59,826 nt of DNA from Pseudonocardiaceae bacterium (GTDB lineage: Bacteria; Actinomycetota; Actinomycetes; Mycobacteriales; Pseudonocardiaceae), in contig WHSZ01000033.1 in NCBI GenBank assembly GCA_009379845.1, positions 1 to 59,826 on the forward strand, written 5' to 3'. Shown here piece by piece: positions 42,360 to 50,585 of the stretch (the first letter of the stretch is position 1; the number at the start of each line of letters is the position of its first letter). A program made the position numbers and the translations under genes. The notes under the pieces were generated by a model. That model made no database searches and was not told where the DNA came from. It saw only the letters and a list, made by a program, of their open reading frames with translations.

Positions 42360-43337
42360 ATGCCGATATCCGCTACCGAGGTGGCGGTTCGCACCGAAGC
42401 CCTGGTAAAGACCTACGGGGCAACACGGGCGTTGGACGGGGTGGATCTGGAAATTCCGGCCGGGAAGGTGCTCGGCCTGCTGGGGCCGAACGGTGCGGGC
42501 AAGACCACGATGGTGCGCATTCTCACCACGCTGCTGCGGCCGGACTCCGGCCGGGCCTGGGTGGCAGGGCACGACGTGCTCGCCGATCCGAACGCGGTAC
42601 GCAAATCGATCGGACTGTCCGGCCAGTACGCGGCTGTGGACGAGAATCTCACCGGCTACGAGAACCTCTACATGGTCGGCCGGCTGTACGGGATGAAGCC
42701 GGCTGCGGCGCGTAACCGGGCGCAGCAGCTCATCGCCCGATTTCAGTTGAGCGATGCCGCGGACCGCCCGGCGAAGACGTACTCGGGTGGTATGCGGCGC
42801 CGGCTGGACCTGGCTGGCGCGCTGGTCGCGGAGCCAACCGTGGTGGTGCTGGACGAACCGACGACCGGGTTGGACCCGCGCGGCCGGATGGACACCTGGG
42901 AGGTGATCAGCGAGCTGGTCTCGGATGGCACCACGGTGCTGCTCACCACGCAGTATCTGGAAGAGGCCGACCAGCTGGCCCACAACATCATGGTGATCGA
43001 CAAGGGCAAGGTGATCGCCGAGGGTTCCGCCGACGAGCTGAAGGCCCAGGTCGGTGGTGAACGCCTCGAGCTGGTGGTGGCCGACGCGTCCGAACTGCCG
43101 ACGGCCCTGCGGGTGCTCTCCGACGTGGGCTCGGGGCAACCGAGCGCCGACGAGCACACCCGGCGGGTGGAGGTACTGGTCGACGCCGGCCCGAAGGCGC
43201 TGATCGAGGCGCTGCGCAGGCTGGACGCGGAGAGCGTGTCCGTGACGGATGTGGGCTTACACCGGCCGACGTTGGACGATGTGTTCCTCTCGCTCACCGG
43301 TCATGCCGCCGAAGAAACGCAAGGGGGAGCGGCATGA
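42360..43337 (+). CDS. Daunorubicin-resistance-type (DrrA) ABC ATPase
   Basis: A 325-residue DrrA-type ATPase for a drug, lipid or glycan exporter. Walker A is GPNGAGKTT, the signature is YSGGMRRRLDLAGAL, Walker B is VVVLDEPTTGLDPRGR and the switch is LTTQYLEEADQL. The C-terminal region has the DrrA pattern (VIAEGSADELKAQVGGERLEL, DVGLHRPTLDDVFLSLTGH). ATG 42360 follows CAGGGGAGGC; the open frame upstream to 42117 is a shadow of fadA2. It overlaps the permease start by four bases. No biosynthetic cluster is next to it, so a general exporter is the fair assignment. Confidence 0.92.
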   Translation: MPISATEVAVRTEALVKTYGATRALDGVDLEIPAGKVLGLLGPNGAGKTTMVRILTTLLRPDSGRAWVAGHDVLADPNAVRKSIGLSGQYAAVDENLTGYENLYMVGRLYGMKPAAARNRAQQLIARFQLSDAADRPAKTYSGGMRRRLDLAGALVAEPTVVVLDEPTTGLDPRGRMDTWEVISELVSDGTTVLLTTQYLEEADQLAHNIMVIDKGKVIAEGSADELKAQVGGERLELVVADASELPTALRVLSDVGSGQPSADEHTRRVEVLVDAGPKALIEALRRLDAESVSVTDVGLHRPTLDDVFLSLTGHAAEETQGGAA

Positions 43338-44149
43338 CCGTGATTACCAAGGGGTTGGTCGACGGCCGGGTGGTCGCCTGGCGCAACCTGATGAATGTCC
43401 GGCGAAATCCGGACTGGCTGTTCGCGGCGACCGTGCAGCCGATCATGTTCGTGCTGCTGTTCGCCTACGTGTTCGGCGACGCGATCGGCCAGTCCATGGG
43501 CGGTGGCACGGGCGGCGAGGTCTACCGGGAGTTCCTGATCGCCGGCATCTTCGCGCAGACCGTGGCGTTCAACTCGGCGTTCACCGTGATCGGGTTCGCG
43601 AACGACCTGCAGAAGGGCATCATCGACCGGTTCCGCTCGCTGCCGATGTCCCGGCTCGCGGTGATCCTCGGGCGCACCACCTCCGACCTCGCGGTCAGCG
43701 TGGTGGCGCTGGTTGTGATGTCGTTGTGCGGGCTGATCGTGGGCTGGCGGATCCGGGGCAGCTTCGTGGACGCCGTGCTCGGCTACCTGGTGTTGCTGCT
43801 GTTCGCGTTCGCGATGTCCTGGATCGGCGCGCTGATCGGGCTGGTGGCCCGCAGCGTCGAGGTGGCACAGAGCGCCGGGCTGATGTGGATGTTCCCGGTC
43901 AGCTTCATCTCGTCGGCGTTCGTGCCGGTGCACCTGCTGCCCGGGTTCCTGCAGACGCTAGCGGAGTGGAACCCGTTCACGGCGGTGGTGAACGCGGCAC
44001 GGGAGCAGTTCGGCAACACGTTCGGGAATCCGCCGACCGGCTGGCCGGCCGAGAACGCCACGCTGTACGCGATCCTGTCGTGCGTCGTGATCATCGCGGT
44101 GTTCGCGCCACTCGCCACGGCGCGCTATCGCAAGGTCGCCAGCAAGTAG
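43334..44149 (+). CDS. ABC-2 type (DrrB) permease
   Basis: A 271-residue ABC-2-type permease, partner of the ATPase in front of it (ATGA overlap). Six membrane segments are visible, near 30-48, 62-82, 110-135, 145-160, 165-190 and 235-265. Landmarks are QPIMFVLLFAYVFGDAIGQ, GIIDRFRSLPMSRLAVILGRTTSDL and WMFPVSFISSAFVPVHLLPGFLQTLAEWNPFT, which are family hallmarks. The C-terminus is short and basic. The pair makes a half-transporter that dimerises. The substrate is unknown. Confidence 0.92.
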   Translation: MTVITKGLVDGRVVAWRNLMNVRRNPDWLFAATVQPIMFVLLFAYVFGDAIGQSMGGGTGGEVYREFLIAGIFAQTVAFNSAFTVIGFANDLQKGIIDRFRSLPMSRLAVILGRTTSDLAVSVVALVVMSLCGLIVGWRIRGSFVDAVLGYLVLLLFAFAMSWIGALIGLVARSVEVAQSAGLMWMFPVSFISSAFVPVHLLPGFLQTLAEWNPFTAVVNAAREQFGNTFGNPPTGWPAENATLYAILSCVVIIAVFAPLATARYRKVASK

Positions 44150-44165
44150 CCACATCCGCCCGCAC

Positions 44166-44198
44166 GGTGGGGCCGCCACACGTCGTGGTGCCCCCACC
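44166..44198. terminator. Hairpin between drrB-like and DoxX-like genes
   Basis: GGTGGGG (44166-44172) pairs with CCCCACC (44192-44198), with an inner CCAC/GTGG stem. It lies 17 bases after the permease stop and 18 bases before the convergent DoxX gene end, so it can stop both. There is no U-run. Confidence 0.5.
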
Positions 44199-44215
44199 TT
44201 CGCGCGGCGCCGGCT

Positions 44216-44827
44216 TCACCGGGAGAGGGCCTTCTTGGCCTGCTTCGCGGCGTGCACGGTGCTGTCGGTGGTACGCCTGCGTGCGTCGTGCACGCCGAGA
44301 CGCGCGGCATCGGCGGCGTCCTGCGCCTGCTCGTTCGCCTTATGCATCGCGCGGCGGGCACGCCAGCCGAGCGACGGCCGACCACCGGTATCGACGAAAG
44401 CCAGCAGCAGCCCGCCGAGCATGCTGGCGTTCTTCAGAAAGTGCGCCAGCTGCTCGTTTCGCTGCTCGGCATCCTGGTACTGCCAGAACGGGTGCCCGGC
44501 AATCGTGGTCGGGACCAGGCTGCCCATCAGGAGCAGCGCACCGGGACGGGAGAACCTGCCAGAGGCGAGCAGCGTGCCGCCGATGATCTTGACCGCGCCG
44601 TCCAGCCGTACCACCGACTCCGGATCGGTCGGAACCTGCTCGGGCAGCGCGTCGGCCTGCTTGGCAACCGTGTTGTCCACAAGCGGTTTCGCCGCCTGCG
44701 CCGGCCCGGAGGGTTTCCGGAACTCATCGATGCCGCCGGAAATGAACACCGAGGCGAGTAGTGGGCGAGCAAGCTTACGCAGCATCACCTTCGCCGCCTT
44801 CCATGCAGAAACGGGTTGACTGGACAC
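44216..44827 (-). CDS. DoxX-family membrane protein
   Basis: A 203-residue DoxX-type membrane protein with four segments: about 13-30, 72-90, 95-105 and 130-147. Landmarks are LLASVFISGGIDEFRKP, VRLDGAVKIIGGTLLASGRFSRPGALLLMGSLVPTTIAGHPFW and HFLKNASMLGGLLLAFVDTGGRP, the last being characteristic of this group. The C-terminus is a basic, alanine-rich tail (RRTTDSTVHAAKQAKKALSR). GTG 44827 is the start of the full frame; ATG 44785 (MLRKLARP) is also possible and lacks the short leader. The role in redox or lipid metabolism is not established for this group. Confidence 0.85.
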   Translation of the reverse strand: MSSQPVSAWKAAKVMLRKLARPLLASVFISGGIDEFRKPSGPAQAAKPLVDNTVAKQADALPEQVPTDPESVVRLDGAVKIIGGTLLASGRFSRPGALLLMGSLVPTTIAGHPFWQYQDAEQRNEQLAHFLKNASMLGGLLLAFVDTGGRPSLGWRARRAMHKANEQAQDAADAARLGVHDARRRTTDSTVHAAKQAKKALSR

Positions 44828-44902
44828 TGTTTGTCTACCCGCGGTGACCGCGTTTCACTCCCGCGCCGCGACACGCGCTAGCGGAATCTGGCGGAATATC
44901 GG

Positions 44903-46129
44903 ATGAGCGCTAGAAACGCCGATACTCTCCGAGAGGTGGATCCGGTGCGCAACCCGTTCGCTCCCGGCGCAGGGCAGCGGCCCCCCGAGCTGGCGGGCAG
45001 GGAACGCGAGCTCGGCGCCTTCGACGTGGTGCTCGAGCGGGTGGCACGCGGGCGCCCGGAACGCAGCCTGGTGCTGACCGGCCTGCGCGGTGTCGGCAAG
45101 ACCGTGCTGCTCGGCGAGCTGCGGTCGATGGCGCTGCGCCGCGGCTGGGGCACCGGCAAGCTGGAGGCCCGGCCGGACGCGGACCTGCGCAGACCGCTGT
45201 TCTCCGCGCTGCACCGGGCGGTTCGCGACCTGGCCGTGAAGCACCGCGCGCCGGATCGCGTGGAGCAGGTGCTCGCCGTACTCAAGGCTTTCGCATTGCG
45301 CACCAACCCGGACAACGCCCGGCTGCGGGACCGCTGGCAGCCGGGCATCGACGTGCCGGCGGCGCAGGGCAGGGCCGACTCCGGGGACATCGAGACCGAC
45401 CTCGTCGAGCTGTTCACCGACGTCGCCGAGCTGGCCCAGGACGTGAGCACCGGTGTCGCGCTGCTGATCGACGAGATGCAGGACGTGGCACCGGACGACA
45501 TCTCCGCGCTGTGCGCCGCCTGCCACGAGCTCTCCCAGTCCGGCGCGCCGCTGGTGGTGGTCGGAGCGGGACTGCCCCACCTGCCGACGGTGCTCTCCGC
45601 CAGCAAGTCGTATTCCGAGCGGCTGTTCCGCTACGCCCGGATCGACCGGCTGGATCGCGCGGACGCCGACTTCGCGGTTGGCGCCCCGATCGAGCGGGAG
45701 GAGGTCGGCATCACCGAGGACGCGATGGCCGCGCTCTACCACCAGTCCGGCGGCTACCCGTACTTTATCCAGGCGTACGGCAAGGCGGCATGGGATGCCG
45801 CGCCCGCCGATCCGATCACCGACGAGGACGTTCGGGTGGCCGCACCCGAGGCCGAGGCCGAACTGGCGGTGGGGTTCTTCGGCTCCCGCTACGAGCGGGC
45901 CACCCCGGCCGAACGGGAGTACCTGCTCGCCATGGCCGAGCTCACCGAGGGCAAGGATGCGGACGTGAACACCTCGGACGTAGCCGTACTGCTCGGCCGC
46001 AAACCGTCCTCACTGTCCCCAGCAAGGGACAGCCTGATCAAAAAGGGCCTGGTGTACTCCGGCGAACGTGGGCAGATCTCGTTCACCGTGCCGCATTTCG
46101 GACATTTCTTGCGAACTCGGGCGGAGTAG
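44903..46129 (+). CDS. AAA-type ATPase, orphan
   Basis: A 408-residue P-loop ATPase with the plan of the bacterial Orc1/Cdc6-like or AAA_16 group. Walker A is GLRGVGKT (60-67), Walker B is VALLIDE (185-191) and a sensor-like region is LVVVGAGLPHLPTVLSASKSYSERLFRY. The C-terminal half (about 300-408) is helical, with a winged-helix-like end (VNTSDVAVLLGRKPSSLSPARDSLIKKGLVYSGERGQISFTVPHF) that could bind DNA. The start could be ATG 44903 or GTG 44936; the latter begins at MDPVRNPF after GAGAG. It is alone, with no toxin, transposon or nuclease partner that I can see. The function is not known. Confidence 0.85.
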   Translation: MSARNADTLREVDPVRNPFAPGAGQRPPELAGRERELGAFDVVLERVARGRPERSLVLTGLRGVGKTVLLGELRSMALRRGWGTGKLEARPDADLRRPLFSALHRAVRDLAVKHRAPDRVEQVLAVLKAFALRTNPDNARLRDRWQPGIDVPAAQGRADSGDIETDLVELFTDVAELAQDVSTGVALLIDEMQDVAPDDISALCAACHELSQSGAPLVVVGAGLPHLPTVLSASKSYSERLFRYARIDRLDRADADFAVGAPIEREEVGITEDAMAALYHQSGGYPYFIQAYGKAAWDAAPADPITDEDVRVAAPEAEAELAVGFFGSRYERATPAEREYLLAMAELTEGKDADVNTSDVAVLLGRKPSSLSPARDSLIKKGLVYSGERGQISFTVPHFGHFLRTRAE

Positions 46130-46402
46130 TGGGGCGTCTGCTCTCGAGCTTTCTTATGCTCTCTAGCGGAGAGTCTAGAAAGTCGAATACTACGCGATGA
46201 AGTGAGATATGTGATCCACGACACATCTCGTATGGATGTAACGCAGCAAGAAGCGGCGTCGATACCCCGGATGACTCCGTGATGCTGGCGGACCCCCGAC
46301 CTGGCAGCATCACGGAGTTTCCATTTTCTCAGGCCCCGTTCTTTTGACCGTAGGTCCGCGTCGAACGCGCCGCGGCCAGCCGCCCCGGCCTTGTACCGGG
46401 TT
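46130..46402. other. 273-bp intergenic region between ATPase and AhpD-like genes
   Basis: No gene is seen. It holds a short hairpin CTCTC-TAGCG-GAGAG near 46160-46178, another possible pairing around 46205-46230, and a strong terminator at 46274-46318. GC is lower than the flanks. Confidence 0.5.
46274..46318 (+). terminator. 14-bp hairpin followed by a T-run
   Basis: ACTCCGTGATGCTG (46274-46287) pairs perfectly with CAGCATCACGGAGT (46305-46318) around a 17-base loop, followed by TTTCCATTTTC. It is a textbook intrinsic terminator reading rightward, 145 bases after the ATPase stop and between convergent genes. Confidence 0.85.
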
Positions 46403-46981
46403 CTAGCCCTTCGGCGCCCGCCCCATCAGATAAAACTCCGAATTCGGGCACAACGCCGTGAAATGCGCGAGCCGGTTGGACATCGCGAACAGCGCGGTGA
46501 TCGCGCCGACATCCCAGACCTCGTCCTCGGTCAGCCCCGCGTCCCGTGCGACGCGCAGATCGGCCTCGCTGAACCGTTCCGGCTCGCGGGTCAGCGCCAG
46601 CGCCAGGTCCACGATCGCGCGCCGCCGGTCGTCCAGCTCGGCGCCCCACGGGTTGCTCGCCACGTTGTCCGCCAGCTCGGTGTCCTTGGCTCGCACCCGC
46701 AGGATCGCGCCGTGCGCGACAAAGCAGTAGGTGCAGTGGTTCGCGCCCGAGGTCGCGACCACCACCAGCTCCCGCTCGGCCTTGGACAATCCATCGCCGC
46801 GTTCCATCAGCGCGTCGTGGTAGTCGAGAAACGCGCGCAGCTCGGCCGGTCGATGCCCGAGGGCCCGGAAGATGTTCGGCACGAACCCGGACTTCTCCGC
46901 GATCGCCCCGATCCGTTCCCGCAGGTCGTCCGGCAACTCGTCCAGCTCGACGACGCCGAACCTGCTGTCTTGTTCACCCAT
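46403..46981 (-). CDS. Carboxymuconolactone decarboxylase/AhpD-fold peroxidase-like protein
   Basis: A 192-residue AhpD-fold protein. The redox motif is visible: Cys83, Cys86 and His90 in NHCTYCFVAHG, the CxxC...H of alkylhydroperoxidase-type members. Other landmarks are MERGDGLSKAERELVVVATSGA, AIVDLALALTREPERFSE and WDVGAITALFAMSNRLAHF. The CxxC pair suggests a thiol-peroxidase-like activity; the family also includes carboxymuconolactone decarboxylases that lack it. It starts at ATG 46981, divergent from the IclR gene at 47041, leaving a 59-base shared promoter region. The physiological substrate is unknown. Confidence 0.9.
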   Translation of the reverse strand: MGEQDSRFGVVELDELPDDLRERIGAIAEKSGFVPNIFRALGHRPAELRAFLDYHDALMERGDGLSKAERELVVVATSGANHCTYCFVAHGAILRVRAKDTELADNVASNPWGAELDDRRRAIVDLALALTREPERFSEADLRVARDAGLTEDEVWDVGAITALFAMSNRLAHFTALCPNSEFYLMGRAPKG

Positions 46982-47040
46982 ACCCGCAGGCTACGACGGT
47001 AGACTCGCGGGTGGGCAGGGACGCGGCGGGAGGTGGGCGA

Positions 47041-47781
47041 ATGAGCCGCGAACCGACGCTGATCATGTCCGTGCGCCGGGCGTTTCGGCTACTCGAAGCG
47101 GTCAGCGAGCAGGAACGTGCCGTCCCGGCGAAACAGCTCGCCCGGCAGACCGGACTACCGCTGCCCACCACGTATCACCTGCTGCGCACCCTGGTTCACG
47201 AGGGTTACGTGCGCAAACTCGACGACGGCTACGTGCTGGGCGACGGGGTGGACGCGCTGCAGCACCAGGGACACAGCCAGACCCTGCTCAGCCGGATCCG
47301 CCCGGTGCTGACCGGATTGCGCGACGAGCTGTCCGCGGCCACCTACCTGTCCATGTTCGACGACGGCGAGATCCGCGTGGTGGACATCGTGGACAGCACC
47401 CGGGCACCACGGGTGGACATGTGGGTCGGCTTCACCGAAGCAGGGCACGCCACCGCGCTCGGCAAGTGCGTGCTGAGCCAGCTGCCCGGCGAGCAGCGGC
47501 AGGACTACCTGTCCCGACACCCGCTGGTTGACCTCACGCCGAAGACCGCGACGCGCACCACCGAACTGCAACGCCGGCTCACCGACGATCCGCTGGTGCT
47601 GGACCGCGAGGAGTACTCGCTCGGCACCGCGTGCGCGGCCGTGCCGATCTTCGACGGGACCCGGGTCGGCGCGCTCGGTGTTTCGGTGCCGATCACCAAG
47701 CTGGGCCGCATCGAGCAGGCCGCGGACCGGCTGCTCGCCACCGGCCGGCGGGTGAGCAGGGCACTCTCGCTCACCATCTGA
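47041..47781 (+). CDS. IclR-family transcriptional regulator
   Basis: A 246-residue IclR-type regulator, probably local to the following genes. The N-terminal winged helix (about 10-65) reads VRRAFRLLEAVSEQERAVPA, LPLPTTYHLLRTLVHEGYVRKLDDGYVLG. The effector domain (about 80-246) has RDELSAATYLSMFDDGEIRVVDIV, EAGHATALGKCVLSQLPGEQ and EEYSLGTACAAVPIFDGTRVGALGVSVP, all typical. ATG 47041 follows GGGAGGTGGGCGA. IclR proteins often control a neighbouring catabolic operon in response to a small acid, which would fit the dehydrogenase genes just downstream. A strong hairpin at 47801-47837 separates it from them. Confidence 0.92.
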   Translation: MSREPTLIMSVRRAFRLLEAVSEQERAVPAKQLARQTGLPLPTTYHLLRTLVHEGYVRKLDDGYVLGDGVDALQHQGHSQTLLSRIRPVLTGLRDELSAATYLSMFDDGEIRVVDIVDSTRAPRVDMWVGFTEAGHATALGKCVLSQLPGEQRQDYLSRHPLVDLTPKTATRTTELQRRLTDDPLVLDREEYSLGTACAAVPIFDGTRVGALGVSVPITKLGRIEQAADRLLATGRRVSRALSLTI

Positions 47782-47800
47782 AAAAACGCGCATTGCCGTC

Positions 47801-47837
47801 CCGAACGCCGGAGCCGACGCTTGGCTCAGGCGTTCGG
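47801..47837 (+). promoter_or_regulatory. Strong 14-bp hairpin between iclR-like and lipoate-ligase-like genes
   Basis: CCGAACGCC (47801-47809) and GGCGTTCGG (47829-47837), with inner GAGCC/GGCTC, form a stem of 14 pairs with one mismatch around GACGCTT. It starts 19 bases past the iclR-like stop and ends 14 bases before the next ATG (47852). It could be a terminator, an attenuator or an operator; the ribosome site AAGGGAAAG is inside its downstream flank. Confidence 0.55.
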
Positions 47838-47851
47838 AAGGGAAAGCGTGC

Positions 47852-48604
47852 ATGTTCAGCGTGGTACATGCCGAGTACGAGCTCGCGTGGCACAACCTCG
47901 CGTTCGATGAGGCGTTGCTGCGGGCCGGCCCGGACGCGCCGGTGCTCTGGTTGTGGCGCAACCCGAGCTGCGTGGTACTCGGCCGCGGGCAGGTCGCCGA
48001 GCGCGAGGTGGACTTCGCGGCGTGCTCATCGGACGGTGTCCCGGTGCTGCGCAGGGGCAGCGGCGGCGGCACCGTGTACCACGATCGCGGCAACCTGAAC
48101 ATTACGCTCGTCCAGCCCGGCGCGGTGGAACCGCTCGCGCTGCTCGGCTCCGCACTGTCCACAGTGCTCGGTGAGCTCGGGCTGGCGGGCCGGTTGACGA
48201 AGCGCGGGTTGTTCGTGGGTGAGCGGAAGATCTCCGGATTCGCCGCGCTGCGCACCAAACTCGGGGTGCTGGCGCACGCCACACTGCTGGTCAGCACCCC
48301 GCTCGAGATCGTCACCCGATACCTCACGCCCGCGCCGGACGAGCCGCACCCGCTCGATTCGCAACGCAGCCCGGTCACATCCCTTGCCGCGCACGGGTTC
48401 TCCGGATACCCCGACCAGCTCGTGGTCGACGCGGTTGCCGGGCGGCTCGGCGCCGCACGCCATCGCGGCCCTTCCGAGTCCGAAGTGGAGCAGCAGCGCC
48501 GGCTAGTGGAGTCCCGCTACGGATACAGCCCGTGGCATCTGGCAGGGCGACAACGCAAGGAGGTTCCATGGACAGCGACATCCGCGTCGAGCTCTATCGA
48601 ATGA
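47852..48604 (+). CDS. Lipoate-protein ligase A-like protein
   Basis: A 250-residue LplA/BPL-fold protein, likely attaching lipoate or octanoate to a lipoyl domain. The binding region is clear: VPVLRRGSGGGTVYHDRGNLN (RRGSGGGTVYHDRGNLN at 67-83) and the catalytic Lys126 in ERKISGFAALRTK. WLWRNPSCVVLGRGQV (34-48) is the typical first region. It has no separate C-terminal accessory domain, as in the amidotransferase-like or single-domain ligases. It starts at ATG 47852. Its 3' end overlaps the E1alpha start by 37 bases in another frame, so the two must be one transcript. A dedicated ligase for the stand-alone lipoyl protein at 50582 is the obvious inference. Confidence 0.87.
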   Translation: MFSVVHAEYELAWHNLAFDEALLRAGPDAPVLWLWRNPSCVVLGRGQVAEREVDFAACSSDGVPVLRRGSGGGTVYHDRGNLNITLVQPGAVEPLALLGSALSTVLGELGLAGRLTKRGLFVGERKISGFAALRTKLGVLAHATLLVSTPLEIVTRYLTPAPDEPHPLDSQRSPVTSLAAHGFSGYPDQLVVDAVAGRLGAARHRGPSESEVEQQRRLVESRYGYSPWHLAGRQRKEVPWTATSASSSIE

Positions 48605-49557
48605 TGGTGCTGATCCGCACTTACGAAGAAGCGATCCTGCGCGAATACCACGCGGACAAGCAGCCGGTGTTCGACATCGGAGCCGGCTTGGTGCCGGGCG
48701 AGATGCACCTGTCGGCCGGCCAGGAACCGGTCGCCGCCGGAGTATGCGCGCACCTTGGTTCCGGGGACGCGGTCACCGCACCGCACCGGCCACACCACGT
48801 GGCGATCGCACACGGCGTCAATCTGGACGCCATGACCGCGGAGATCTTCGGCAGGGAAACCGGGCTCGGCCGCGGTCGTGGCGGGCATATGCACCTGTTC
48901 GACCCGGCGGCGCATTTCTCCTGCTCCGGGATCATCGCGGAAGGCATGCCGGCCGCGCTCGGCCAGGCCTTCGCGTTCCAGCGACGCGGCACCGACCGGG
49001 TCGCGGTGGCGTTCGCTGGAGAGGGAGCGGCCAACCAGGGCGCGTTCCACGAGTCGCTGAACCTGGCCGCGTTGTGGAAGCTGCCGGTGGTGTTCGTGAT
49101 CGAGGACAACGACTGGGGCATCTCGGTGCCGCGCTCCGCGTCCACCTCGGTGCCGTCCAACGGCGTGCGCGGCGCGGCGTACGACATTCCGGGCGAGCGT
49201 GTGCCGGACAACTCGGTGGAGGGCGTGCACCAGGCGGCCGGCCGCGCCGTGGCGCGGGCCCGCGCCGGGCAGGGGCCGTCCCTGATCGAGGTGCACACGC
49301 TGCGGCTGTGGGGACATTTCGAAGGCGACCCGCAGGCCTATCGCGATGACCTGGATGGCGTGCCCGGCCGCGACCCGATCCCCACCTACGAGAGCACGTT
49401 GACCGAGGCGGGGCTGCTCGATCCGGAGCGGATCAGCAAGATCCACGAAGACGCCAGCGTCCGCGTTGAGCAGGCGATCAGCTTCGCAAAGGACAGCCCG
49501 ATACCCAGCGGCGAGCAGGCCCGTGACCACGTCTTCGCACAGGAGGCCCACCGATGA
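48568..49557 (+). CDS. Acetoin/oxo-acid dehydrogenase E1 component, alpha subunit (second set)
   Basis: A 329-residue ThDP-dependent E1 alpha subunit of the AcoA/PdhA type, shorter than the one at 28.9 kb. The ThDP motif is FAGEGAANQGAFHES through VFVIEDNDW: GEG (151-153) instead of GDG, and DN (180-181) instead of NN. The region GRGRGGHMHLFDPAAHFSCSGIIAEGMPAALGQAFA is a good E1 match. ATG 48568 follows AAGGAGG (48557-48563). It overlaps the ligase gene in front by 37 bases and E1beta behind by four. Acetoin, pyruvate and branched-chain substrates are all possible. The changed metal-ligand position is unusual but Glu may serve. Confidence 0.87.
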   Translation: MDSDIRVELYRMMVLIRTYEEAILREYHADKQPVFDIGAGLVPGEMHLSAGQEPVAAGVCAHLGSGDAVTAPHRPHHVAIAHGVNLDAMTAEIFGRETGLGRGRGGHMHLFDPAAHFSCSGIIAEGMPAALGQAFAFQRRGTDRVAVAFAGEGAANQGAFHESLNLAALWKLPVVFVIEDNDWGISVPRSASTSVPSNGVRGAAYDIPGERVPDNSVEGVHQAAGRAVARARAGQGPSLIEVHTLRLWGHFEGDPQAYRDDLDGVPGRDPIPTYESTLTEAGLLDPERISKIHEDASVRVEQAISFAKDSPIPSGEQARDHVFAQEAHR

Positions 49558-50585
49558 CCGCGACGACATCAGCTCCCACCACCCGCCGGCTGACCACCGC
49601 GCGCGCCATGTCCGAGGGCATCGCGCAGGAAATGGGACGCGACGAGGGCGTTTTCGTGATGGGCGAGGACGTCGGCGCGTACGGCGGGATCTTCGGCTCG
49701 ACCGGCGGGCTGCTCGAGAAGTTCGGGGCCACCCGGGTGCTGGACACCCCGATCTCGGAGACCGCCTTCATCGGGCTCGGCATCGGAGCCGCCGTGGAGG
49801 GCATGCGCCCGATCGTGGAACTCATGTTCGCCGATTTCTTCGGCGTGTGCATGGATCAGATCTACAACCACATGGCCAAGATCCACTTCGAGTCGGGCGG
49901 GAAGGTCCGGGTGCCGATGGTGCTCACCACAGCGGTCGGCGGCGGTTACTCGGACGGCGCGCAGCATTCCCAGTGCCTGTGGGGAACGTTCGCGCACCTG
50001 CCTGGCATGAAGGTGGTGGTGCCGAGTAACCCGGCGGATGCCAAGGGGTTGATGATCTCGGCGATCCGGGACGACAGCCCGGTGGTGTACATGTTCCACA
50101 AGGGCGTGATGGGCCTGCCGTGGATGGCGAAGAACCCGCGCGCCACCGGGCCGGTGCCGGAGGAACCGTACGGGGTGCCGATCGGCGAGGCCGCGGTGGT
50201 TCGGGAAGGCGCGGACGTCACGGTGGTGACACTGTCGCTGTCCGTGCACCACACGCTGGATGTCGCCGAGGAGATGTCTTCCCGCGGGGTGGGCGTCGAG
50301 GTGATCGACCTGCGCTCGTTGGTGCCGCTGGACACCGCGACCGTGCTGAACTCCGTGCACAAGACCGGCCGGCTGGTGATCGTGGACGAGGACTACCAGT
50401 CCTTTGGGCTATCCGGCGAGATCGCGGCTCGGGTTGCCGAGGTGGATCCGCGGATGCTGCGGGCTCCGCTGGCCAGGGTGGCCGTGCCGGACGTGCCGAT
50501 CCCGTACGCGCGAACCTTGGAGCAGGCGGTACTGCCGACCAGGGAGCGGATCACGGCCGCGATCGACGGGGTGCTCAGCCAGTGA
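49554..50585 (+). CDS. Acetoin/oxo-acid dehydrogenase E1 component, beta subunit (second set)
   Basis: A 343-residue E1 beta subunit, same length as its paralogue at 30103. Landmarks are RRLTTARAMSEGIAQEMGRD, FVMGEDVGAYGGIFGSTGGLLEKFG (GEDVG with the activating Glu), RVLDTPISETAFIGLGIGAA, FESGGKVRVPMVLTTAVGGG and a C-terminal domain with VIDLRSLVPLDTATVLNSVHK. The sequence DYQSFGLSGEIAARVAE is a normal end. ATG 49554 overlaps E1alpha (four bases), and its stop overlaps the GTG of the lipoyl-domain gene (four bases). It forms the alpha2beta2 enzyme with the preceding gene. Confidence 0.9.
   Translation: MTATTSAPTTRRLTTARAMSEGIAQEMGRDEGVFVMGEDVGAYGGIFGSTGGLLEKFGATRVLDTPISETAFIGLGIGAAVEGMRPIVELMFADFFGVCMDQIYNHMAKIHFESGGKVRVPMVLTTAVGGGYSDGAQHSQCLWGTFAHLPGMKVVVPSNPADAKGLMISAIRDDSPVVYMFHKGVMGLPWMAKNPRATGPVPEEPYGVPIGEAAVVREGADVTVVTLSLSVHHTLDVAEEMSSRGVGVEVIDLRSLVPLDTATVLNSVHKTGRLVIVDEDYQSFGLSGEIAARVAEVDPRMLRAPLARVAVPDVPIPYARTLEQAVLPTRERITAAIDGVLSQ

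Noticed and set aside
42360..44149. Part of an antibiotic biosynthetic cluster
   Set aside because: DrrAB-like genes alone do not show this; no polyketide, peptide or tailoring genes are near.
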